DNA from: Betaproteobacteria bacterium
GTDB taxonomy: Bacteria; Pseudomonadota; Gammaproteobacteria; Burkholderiales; Nitrosomonadaceae
Reading direction: 5' to 3'
Assembly (NCBI GenBank): GCA_022601315.1
Contig: JAHZIU010000085.1
Location: 1-6,373 of the forward strand
DNA: 6,373 nucleotides
In this document: piece by piece, positions 1 to 5,992 of the stretch
Position numbering within the stretch: the first letter of the stretch is position 1
How the letters are laid out: every line of letters starts with the position of its first letter
Notes under the pieces: model-generated
Databases searched by the model: none
What the model saw: the letters and a program-made list of their open reading frames with translations, nothing else
Told to the model about the DNA's origin: nothing
Translations under genes and position numbers: made by a program

Positions 1-34
1 ATACATTCAATGCGAATATAGCATAAACCATTTT

Positions 35-51
35 TGCGATTTTTAATCGCA
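35..51. repeat. Perfect 7-bp inverted repeat, possible operator
   Basis: TGCGATT (35-41) and AATCGCA (45-51) are exact reverse complements separated by TTT. A further copy of the half-site, ATGCGA at 10-15, can pair with TCGCAT at 47-52, so the downstream arm has two alternative partners. The element lies 56 nt before the start of the exported-protein gene, a reasonable place for a regulator-binding site or a 5' leader hairpin. No T-run follows on either strand (T residues precede it on the + strand), so it does not look like an intrinsic terminator. Its function is inferred from position only. Confidence 0.4.
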
Positions 52-92
52 TGCCCATTTGATTATGCAAACATCTATTCTATTGAAATGAC

Positions 93-97
93 GGGAG
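93..97 (+). promoter_or_regulatory. Ribosome binding site of the exported-protein gene
   Basis: GGGAG lies 9 nt before the ATG at 107, a normal Shine-Dalgarno spacing. It supports the chosen start, which also places a typical signal peptide at the N-terminus. I could not find a convincing -35/-10 pair in the 106 nt upstream. Confidence 0.6.
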
Positions 98-106
98 ATT
101 ATTAAA

Positions 107-988
107 ATGAAACAGCGCATAAAATTACTGGTTCTGTCGATTGGTTCATTGTTTCTGATGAGTAATATGCATTCTGCTTTTAGTGATACTGCAACTGATG
201 CAGAAACATTGCTCAACTGGGCTGAAAAGACTTTTCCTCAGTTTTTCCCGAGTAATCAGGCCACACAAAATATCGAACCTTTTTTATTTCGACATTATCC
301 AGAGACTGATATTTATGTCGGTGTAAATCAAAATGACAATGGCGTTTATGGGCTTGGCGGTATCTGGGGAAATAATCCGACATTTATTGATAATCTTCCC
401 AACTTGCTTGGTCAAATCTCAAATTCTGGTGGTAACGGTGATATCGCCGCATGTGATACCACAAACACCCCTGCTGGTATTTCTTATAGTCAGAGTGGCA
501 ATGTCATATCTGTTACTACAAATGGTCAGTGTGTTTCAGTTCCTGACCTTAATACCACCAGTATCTGCCAAGTACCGCAACAAACAATTGCAAGTGGCAT
601 TTCTGTGCTGAGCAGTAATACGGTAACTTCGTCTAGAATGGACGGTATAACAACCACTGTTCCAGGGTTACCCAATCCTTTTCAGGCAATTGTCGACGCT
701 ACAGCGAGTATTAAGCACTGCACGATAAATGCAACAAGTGAAGCTGCAAATCAGGTTGTTAACTCGGATCTTTGCTTTGATATCACATCTGCCCTTTCCG
801 CACTATTGGCAGATTTCACATTAGAAGGAATTTCAGTAACACCGCCTGTGAACTATTTCTTTACAGGGACATATATGAGTCAGGCGGTTAATGATTGTTT
901 CGCTACTGATGCCACAACAATTAGCGATGCCTTCACTGGAGAAGCCTGGGTCAAACAGAACGGCAGTTTTGTAAAGGTTGGTAATTAG
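107..988 (+). CDS. Exported protein of unknown function, six cysteines
   Basis: This is a 293-residue protein that I do not recognise as a named family. The N-terminus has a basic start (KQRIK), a hydrophobic core at about residues 7-20 and a likely signal peptidase I site near S-A-F-S, residues 23-26. There is no lipobox cysteine, so it is probably a soluble periplasmic or secreted protein. Residues about 34-100 are aromatic- and proline-rich (NWAEKTFPQFFPS, FRHYPETDIYVGV, GVYGLGG). From memory this resembles an N-terminal module found in various secreted proteobacterial proteins (pattern NWAE..FP..FP, YR.YP.T..Y.GV). A Gly/Asn/Ser linker follows at about 104-112. The rest is Thr/Ser/Asn-rich with no catalytic motif I can see. 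The six cysteines (116, 142, 154, 205, 223, 264) all lie after the linker and are even in number, compatible with disulfides in the periplasm. It ends 117 nt before the sensor kinase gene. A partnership with that kinase's periplasmic domain is possible but unsupported. Confidence 0.85.
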   Translation: MKQRIKLLVLSIGSLFLMSNMHSAFSDTATDAETLLNWAEKTFPQFFPSNQATQNIEPFLFRHYPETDIYVGVNQNDNGVYGLGGIWGNNPTFIDNLPNLLGQISNSGGNGDIAACDTTNTPAGISYSQSGNVISVTTNGQCVSVPDLNTTSICQVPQQTIASGISVLSSNTVTSSRMDGITTTVPGLPNPFQAIVDATASIKHCTINATSEAANQVVNSDLCFDITSALSALLADFTLEGISVTPPVNYFFTGTYMSQAVNDCFATDATTISDAFTGEAWVKQNGSFVKVGN

Positions 989-1014
989 TGTTCATCTTTG
1001 ATATTTGGTGTTGA

Positions 1015-1045
1015 TTGGCAGTTTGTTGTGCCGGACTTAAATAAT
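1015..1045 (+). promoter_or_regulatory. Tentative sigma70 promoter for the kinase operon
   Basis: TTGGCA at 1015-1020 matches the -35 consensus at five of six positions. A -10 could be TAAATA (1038-1043, 17-nt spacer, only three matches) or AATAAT (1040-1045, five matches but a long 19-nt spacer). It is the best promoter-like arrangement in the 117-nt gap before the kinase gene, and no terminator was seen in that gap. Read-through from the upstream gene is therefore not excluded. Confidence 0.3.
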
Positions 1046-1091
1046 TACAGCTTTAAAAAAACTAACCGTGGTAGATAACCTTTGAGCATGT

Positions 1092-1095
1092 GAGG
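1092..1095 (+). promoter_or_regulatory. Ribosome binding site of the hybrid kinase gene
   Basis: GAGG lies 10 nt before the ATG at 1106, a slightly long but workable spacing. The second in-frame ATG (codon 8, position 1127) has only a weak GGAC upstream, so the first ATG is preferred. The choice changes only seven residues ahead of the first membrane segment. Confidence 0.5.
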
Positions 1096-1105
1096 CAGTT
1101 TAACA

Positions 1106-3871
1106 ATGGACCGTTCATCAGCTACTATGAAGACATTACGTGTCAAGCTGCAGCAGATTAGCTTAATGACAGTAGGTACTGCAATACTTTTTGTTGCGAT
1201 ACTGGTTATCTTAAGTAGTTTCATAATAAGTTTTTTTTCATTGATAGACTCAAGCCAGTCAACTGCAAAGTTATTGGCTGAGAACGCCGTTGCGGCATTG
1301 ATGTTTCAAGACTCAAGTACGGCCCAGACACTATTGCAATCGCTCAGTAATACGCGGGAAATTCAAGCTGCAGTTATTTATAATGATGAAAAATTGCAAT
1401 TTGCAAACTATGCGATAGATAATCATCCGCTTCCTGAAACGATTGCTTCTCTTACTGAGAGTTATCACACGAGTATCGATTTTGTTACGGTTATCCAGCC
1501 TATATACTTCAATGATCTGCTGTTAGGTGGCCTTTATCTGGAAATCAGTTTGTCTCCTCTTTATTGGCAGATACTTTGGCACATTGTCATTACGATTGCT
1601 GCCGCCATTTTCTCGATAGTGATTGCCTATTTCTTGCTGCAAAGACTGAATAAATCGGTACTCAATCCGCTTAACGATCTATCAGAAGTAATCGAGCATG
1701 TTTCAAACAAAGCTGATTACAAAGTGCGTACAGCACCAAGCGATATTATTGAGTTGAATACACTGGGTAAAGGGTTCAATAGTATGCTGGAAATGATCGA
1801 GGAACGTGATACCAAACTGGCCAATCATCTCGATCAGCTAGAAGATGAAGTCGCAAAACGAACCGAAGAATTGGTATTTGCAAAAGAAGCAGCGGAGTCT
1901 TCCAGCAAAGCAAAAAGCGAATTTCTGGCGACTATGAGTCATGAAATTCGTACCCCGATGAATGGGATTCTGGGTATGACGGAGCTGTTACTCAATAGTC
2001 AGTTAAATACGAGTCAGCAACGTTTCGCAGAAACAGTTCAGCGTTCTGGCCGGCATCTTTTAGGAATCATTAATGACATTTTAGATTTTTCTAAAATTGA
2101 ATCAGGCCATCTAGAGTTAGAAATAATCGATTTTGATTTGGTTAAATTAGTAGAAGACACGCTCGTCATGTTTGCGCAATCTGCTGATGAAAAAGATTTA
2201 GAGCTCGCTGCGCAATTTATGCCGGCTAATATGCCTTTTTTAGTAAAAGGTGATTCTTTCCGATTACGTCAGGTTATTGCAAATTTATTGAATAATGCGA
2301 TTAAGTTTACCGCTCAAGGTGAAGTTGTTATCCGCACTCGGTTGATTGAAGAAAGTGATGATCAGGTGAATATCTATATATGTGTTGAGGACACTGGTAT
2401 CGGTATTCCGTCAGAGCAGCACGAAAAGATTTTTAAGCATTTTTCGCAAGCAGACGGCACCACAACACGTCAATATGGAGGAACAGGACTTGGCCTCACC
2501 ATTTGTGAAAGCCTGGTTGAGTTAATGGGTGGCAGCATTCATGTTGAGAGCGCACCAGGGCAGGGATCCAAGTTTTGTATTGATCTGCGGATGGAAAAAT
2601 CTAATACAGAATATGAGACCTTATCTAATTCTTCTGATCTGCGAGATATCAAAGTCCTTGTCGTAGACGATAACCAGACCAACCGGGAAATTCTTATGTT
2701 GCAGCTGCAAAGTTGGCATATGAACGTCGTTTGTGCCGATAGCGCCATGCAGGCCTTAAACTATATCGCACAGGCAAAAGAAAGTGGAGATCAGTTTCAA
2801 CTCGCTATTCTAGATATGCATATGCCAAAAATGGATGGATTGCAGTTGGCAGAGAAAATCCATACGGATCCCAACCTAACCAAAATTCGTATGATGATGC
2901 TAACATCTACTTATAGTAACGCCAGCCAGCTCGAGCGGCAAGATATCGGCATCATGCGTTGCGTAAATAAACCGATTCGTCAACAGGAATTATTTGAATT
3001 AGTTAACGATGTAATGAGGTCTGATTATGATAATTCCGCTACCAATACAGTACAAAATAAGGAATCGAGCCTCCCAGCCGTAAAAGACTTAAAAGGCAAA
3101 ATTCTGTTGGCAGAAGATAATATCGTTAATCAGGAAGTAGCGCTTGCCATGTTGACAAAGCTTGGCCTGGAAACAGATATCGCTAATAATGGCAGGGAGG
3201 CCGCTGAACTGATCAGTAGCAATCGTTATGACATTATCCTAATGGATTGCCAAATGCCTGTAATGGATGGTTTTGAAGCAACCATGCTTATTCGCAAGCA
3301 GCTCGGGAATAATCCTCGTTTACCTATTATCGCGGTAACTGCCAATGCCTCAGAAAATGACCGGACAGCTTGCTTGGAAGCCGGAATGGATGATTTTCTT
3401 TCTAAGCCCTATACATTTAAACACTTGGAGCAAGTGATCATTCGCTGGTTGCCAAAAAAGGAGGATATTTCTATGGATTCTACAACGAGCAATGCTGATG
3501 AATTGCCGCCTGAAGAAAACAATGTTTCCGTGCTCAATCAGACACTGCTTGATCAGATTCGCAGTCTTGATCCAACAGGCGGGGATGCGATAACCCGCAG
3601 GATAATGCGTGCCTTTCTCGATTCCTCAGAGGGTTATATGCAAGAGATTAGAGACGCTATTATGAATGAAGATGCTGAAAGCATACGGCGACTTGCGCAC
3701 ACATTAAAGTCCAGTACAGCTAATATTGGCGCGGAAAAGGCATCGGAATTATTCAAGCAATTAGAAATATACGGACGGGCCGGAGAAGTAGCCCAGGCAA
3801 AAGCATTGCATCAAGACATATTGCAACATTACCAACAAGTTATATCCGAAGTTAGCGCAATGCTTAAGTAG
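1106..3871 (+). CDS. Hybrid sensor histidine kinase, CHASE8-like/HAMP/HisKA/HATPase/REC/REC/HPt
   Basis: This 921-residue inner-membrane sensor kinase carries a complete multistep phosphorelay in one chain. TM1 is at about 18-47 and TM2 at about 155-178. Between them lies a periplasmic domain of about 105 residues resembling CHASE8 of DgcN/YfiN ([28 protein letters not shown]). HAMP follows at about 179-233, then a charged coiled coil to about 270. The HisKA H-box SHEIRTPM puts the phosphorylated histidine at 279. The HATPase has N-box Asn393/Asn397, G1 DTGIGIP (429-435) and G2 GGTGLGL (458-464). REC1 (about 515-635) has Asp521/522, Asp570, Thr600 and Lys622. REC2 (about 665-782) has Glu670/Asp671, Asp714, Thr745 and Lys767. 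The HPt domain (about 805-921) has His865 in HTLKSS. Every phosphotransfer residue expected for these families is present. The order resembles BarA/GacS, but those have one receiver and a different sensor, so no gene symbol is given. The neighbouring receiver protein, 2 nt downstream, is the likely phosphorelay target. An internal ribosome site precedes the HPt domain. Confidence 0.96.
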   Translation: MDRSSATMKTLRVKLQQISLMTVGTAILFVAILVILSSFIISFFSLIDSSQSTAKLLAENAVAALMFQDSSTAQTLLQSLSNTREIQAAVIYNDEKLQFANYAIDNHPLPETIASLTESYHTSIDFVTVIQPIYFNDLLLGGLYLEISLSPLYWQILWHIVITIAAAIFSIVIAYFLLQRLNKSVLNPLNDLSEVIEHVSNKADYKVRTAPSDIIELNTLGKGFNSMLEMIEERDTKLANHLDQLEDEVAKRTEELVFAKEAAESSSKAKSEFLATMSHEIRTPMNGILGMTELLLNSQLNTSQQRFAETVQRSGRHLLGIINDILDFSKIESGHLELEIIDFDLVKLVEDTLVMFAQSADEKDLELAAQFMPANMPFLVKGDSFRLRQVIANLLNNAIKFTAQGEVVIRTRLIEESDDQVNIYICVEDTGIGIPSEQHEKIFKHFSQADGTTTRQYGGTGLGLTICESLVELMGGSIHVESAPGQGSKFCIDLRMEKSNTEYETLSNSSDLRDIKVLVVDDNQTNREILMLQLQSWHMNVVCADSAMQALNYIAQAKESGDQFQLAILDMHMPKMDGLQLAEKIHTDPNLTKIRMMMLTSTYSNASQLERQDIGIMRCVNKPIRQQELFELVNDVMRSDYDNSATNTVQNKESSLPAVKDLKGKILLAEDNIVNQEVALAMLTKLGLETDIANNGREAAELISSNRYDIILMDCQMPVMDGFEATMLIRKQLGNNPRLPIIAVTANASENDRTACLEAGMDDFLSKPYTFKHLEQVIIRWLPKKEDISMDSTTSNADELPPEENNVSVLNQTLLDQIRSLDPTGGDAITRRIMRAFLDSSEGYMQEIRDAIMNEDAESIRRLAHTLKSSTANIGAEKASELFKQLEIYGRAGEVAQAKALHQDILQHYQQVISEVSAMLK
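3458..3465 (+). promoter_or_regulatory. Strong internal ribosome binding site within the kinase gene
   Basis: AAGGAGGA contains a seven-base Shine-Dalgarno core (AAGGAGG). Its last G is 8 nt before the in-frame ATG at 3473, which is codon 790 of the kinase. It is longer than the sites before the exported protein (GGGAG), the kinase (GAGG) and the HDOD protein (GGAG), and the response regulator has no clear site. The bases also encode Lys-Lys-Glu-Asp, an ordinary linker composition, so chance is possible. Confidence 0.5.
3473..3871 (+). CDS. Predicted free-standing HPt protein from an internal start
   Basis: Initiation at codon 790 of the hybrid kinase would give a 132-residue soluble protein in the same frame, ending at the same stop. 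It begins [15 protein letters not shown], an acidic linker, and contains only the HPt four-helix domain with phospho-accepting His865 of the parent (residue 76 of the short form) in HTLKSS. The start falls in the interdomain linker, so the product would be an intact domain. A free HPt could move phosphate between the membrane kinase and the cytoplasmic regulator encoded directly downstream, or serve other kinases. The precedent I can name is CheA, whose short form arises from an internal start. The evidence is the strong ribosome site, its spacing and the domain boundary; expression is not shown by sequence. Confidence 0.45.
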   Translation: MDSTTSNADELPPEENNVSVLNQTLLDQIRSLDPTGGDAITRRIMRAFLDSSEGYMQEIRDAIMNEDAESIRRLAHTLKSSTANIGAEKASELFKQLEIYGRAGEVAQAKALHQDILQHYQQVISEVSAMLK

Positions 3872-3873
3872 TT

Positions 3874-5967
3874 ATGGCGATAGACAAATTTAAAGTACTA
3901 CTGGCCGATGATGATGTAACAGCCCGATATCTGATGCAAGCTGCATTAGATAAAGCGGGCTTTAGTGTAATGCTGGCTTGTGATGGAGAAGAAGCCATTC
4001 GCTTGTTTGAAGAAGATCCAGCGGACATGGTCATGCTTGATGTAGAGATGCCCTTTAAAAATGGTTATGAAGTCTGTACATACTTGCGCAAAAAAGCAGG
4101 GAATGAATTGCCGATTGTCATGGTTACGGGAATGGATGATACGCAATCGATCGATCGTGCTTTTGAAGTAGGCGCCACGGCTTATATCGCGAAGCCAATA
4201 AATTGGCACTTAATACATTATCGCGTGTTGTATTTAAAGCGTGCTTATGAGGATTTGCTCGATCTTAAAGTTGCGAATGCACGCAATAAAGCAATTTTCA
4301 GCGCTATTCCAGATACCATGTTTATTTTGAATGATGATGGAAAAGTCATCAATACATGCAACACATGCGTTCATTCTTCTGACCATACCGTTTGGTTTAA
4401 GTCCAAACAGGGAGAAGCACTGAATCAATCTCTTCCTGAAGAGATTGTGAAAATATATCTGGACGCTATAAATCGAATACGCAAAGAAGGTACAGCTGAG
4501 CATTTTGAATACCAACTTAAGTTTGGAGGTCAAGAATTCAGGCACTATGAATGTCGGGTTGTCGCTATTGATTCTCATGAAGTGCTTTGCCTTGTTCGCG
4601 ACATCACTGAACGTAAAGATTCAGAGAGTAAAATATTCCGTCTTGCCTATTTTGATGATTTAACCGGGTTACCCAACCGTCAGTCCTTTATGGAGCGTCT
4701 AAAACGGGAAATTAAACACGCTAAATTCACAAATACTAAATTAGCAATGCTTTTTCTGGATTTGGATGGGTTCAAGAGCATTAATGACACAATAGGTCAT
4801 AATACAGGCGATGTCATACTACAAGGGGCTGCTGAACGTATAAAAAACAGCATTCGTTCTTCTGATTTTGTTTCGCGTAGCTATGAAACTGAGCTTGATA
4901 TTGAACTCGCTCGCCTCGGGGGCGATGAATTTACAGTGGTCATTCCCAACCTTCCATGCGTGGAGGATGCTTTAATTCTAGCGCACCGAATTCGTGAAAC
5001 AATGCGGCATCCATTTCAGCTTGAAAGCCGTGATGTTGTGCTTACCGCGAGTATTGGTATAGCGCTTTATCCTGATGATGGTGAGGATGTTGAAACCTTA
5101 GTGAAGCATGCGGATATAGCGATGTATCATGCAAAAAATGAAGGCCGGGACAATTGCCAATTCTACAGTAAATCCCTAACGAATCAGGCTGAAAAAAGAT
5201 TGACTCTGGAGAATGATCTACGTAATGCAATGCTGCAAAATGAATTGCAACTGGTCTATCAACCGCTATTTGACGTAGCAAGTGATTGTATCCAATCAGT
5301 AGAGGCGCTTATTCGCTGGCAGCACCCTAAACAAGGTACTATCTCACCGCTCGAATTTATTCCACTAGCAGAAGAAAACGGTTTAATTATTCCCATCGGG
5401 GAATGGGTATTGCGTACAGCCTGTACCGAAGCAGTTCAGTGGCAGAATAATGGGCAGCAGTTGCGAGTAGCTGTAAACCTTTCACCGATACAGTTTAAGA
5501 ACCCTGATTTGGTTGAAAATGTACTGAATATTCTAGCTGAAACAGATTTTCCACCAAATAGACTTACTTTGGAAATTACAGAAGGCGCTTTGATGGAATA
5601 CAGTAAAGAAACTTTAGAGACACTTAAAACTTTACGTGACCATGAAATTCAAATCGCGTTAGATGATTTTGGTACGGGCTATTCTTCCATGAGCTATTTA
5701 AAGCAATTGCCTATTAATACTATTAAAGTAGATCGTGTTTTTATTAATACCATGCTTGACGATAAAGACAGCCTTTCAATTGTTCGGGCAATTGTTTCTT
5801 TATCTAAGAACCTCGGTTTTTCCTTAACTGCAGAAGGTATCGAAACATTGGGGCAGGCTCAGGCGCTGAAGTTTTTAGGATGTGAAACCTTGCAAGGGTT
5901 TTACTTTAGTAAGCCTATTAGTGGAAGAGAGATTCATGCGCTTTGTGCGAAGCAGTGGTCTATCTAG
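3874..5967 (+). CDS. Response regulator with REC-PAS-GGDEF-EAL, cyclic di-GMP turnover
   Basis: This 697-residue cytoplasmic regulator is predicted to make and/or degrade cyclic di-GMP under control of phosphorylation. The N-terminal REC (about 5-122) has Asp12/13, phospho-acceptor Asp56, Thr85 and Lys107. A helical linker leads to a PAS-like domain (about 135-247) ending in VRDITERK, with an uncommon CNTC pair (Cys162/165) and nearby His167/171. The GGDEF domain (about 255-432) has Asp296 in LDLDGF, NDTIGH, and intact GGDEF at 349-353. An RxxD motif (RSSD, 328-331) lies further upstream than usual because of an extra segment of about 12 residues. The EAL domain (about 445-690) keeps the phosphodiesterase residues: Glu477 (EAL), Asn535, Glu567, Asp597/598 in DDFGTGYS, Lys618, Glu654 and Gln674. 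Both activities therefore look possible; which dominates cannot be told. The ATG is 2 nt after the kinase stop and has no clear Shine-Dalgarno, so translation is probably coupled. The adjacent kinase is the likely phosphodonor. Confidence 0.96.
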   Translation: MAIDKFKVLLADDDVTARYLMQAALDKAGFSVMLACDGEEAIRLFEEDPADMVMLDVEMPFKNGYEVCTYLRKKAGNELPIVMVTGMDDTQSIDRAFEVGATAYIAKPINWHLIHYRVLYLKRAYEDLLDLKVANARNKAIFSAIPDTMFILNDDGKVINTCNTCVHSSDHTVWFKSKQGEALNQSLPEEIVKIYLDAINRIRKEGTAEHFEYQLKFGGQEFRHYECRVVAIDSHEVLCLVRDITERKDSESKIFRLAYFDDLTGLPNRQSFMERLKREIKHAKFTNTKLAMLFLDLDGFKSINDTIGHNTGDVILQGAAERIKNSIRSSDFVSRSYETELDIELARLGGDEFTVVIPNLPCVEDALILAHRIRETMRHPFQLESRDVVLTASIGIALYPDDGEDVETLVKHADIAMYHAKNEGRDNCQFYSKSLTNQAEKRLTLENDLRNAMLQNELQLVYQPLFDVASDCIQSVEALIRWQHPKQGTISPLEFIPLAEENGLIIPIGEWVLRTACTEAVQWQNNGQQLRVAVNLSPIQFKNPDLVENVLNILAETDFPPNRLTLEITEGALMEYSKETLETLKTLRDHEIQIALDDFGTGYSSMSYLKQLPINTIKVDRVFINTMLDDKDSLSIVRAIVSLSKNLGFSLTAEGIETLGQAQALKFLGCETLQGFYFSKPISGREIHALCAKQWSI

Positions 5968-5981
5968 TTAGTTGAGTCCAT

Positions 5982-5985
5982 GGAG
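5982..5985 (+). promoter_or_regulatory. Ribosome binding site fixing the HDOD gene start
   Basis: GGAG lies 7 nt before the ATG at 5993. Two other ATGs nearby (5980 and 5988) are in the other two frames and meet stops after three and two codons, so only 5993 opens a long frame. The in-frame TTG at 5972 lies before the ribosome site and is less likely. Confidence 0.6.
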
Positions 5986-5992
5986 ATATGAG

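Noticed and set aside
35..51. Inverted repeat as an intrinsic terminator of an upstream gene
   Set aside because: No T-run follows the stem on either strand, and the stem has only three G/C pairs.
333..611. Overlapping plus-strand frame of 92 codons inside the exported-protein gene
   Set aside because: It is out of frame within a gene that has a good start and signal peptide, and it has no domain of its own.
1016..1031. Possible sigma54 promoter (TTGGCA...TTGTGC)
   Set aside because: The GG and GC elements are 13 nt apart instead of 12, and the TTGC element is not matched.
989..1105. Cyclic di-GMP riboswitch or other structured RNA before the kinase gene
   Set aside because: The gap is short and AT-rich, with no strong paired stems or recognisable riboswitch core.
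2539..2748. Minus-strand open frame of 69 codons inside the kinase gene
   Set aside because: It lies opposite the end of the HATPase and start of REC1, whose plus-strand motifs are intact. No recognisable domain or ribosome site supports it.
1106..3871. Naming the kinase barA or gacS
   Set aside because: The length and the HAMP/HisKA/HATPase/REC/HPt order are similar, but it has two receivers, a CHASE8-like sensor and a cyclic di-GMP regulator as neighbour instead of a UvrY/GacA type.
3946..4578. Two minus-strand open frames opposite the REC and PAS parts of the regulator
   Set aside because: They are antisense to clearly coding sequence, and their translations are rich in His/Phe/Ile/Cys with no domain. 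I treat them as shadow frames.
5042..5281. Minus-strand open frame opposite the GGDEF-EAL junction
   Set aside because: It is antisense to conserved GGDEF/EAL coding sequence, and the His-rich translation looks like reverse-complement composition.
5972..5974. TTG as an upstream start for the HDOD gene
   Set aside because: It is in frame but lies before the GGAG site, whereas the ATG at 5993 is at good spacing and its N-terminus fits the HDOD family.
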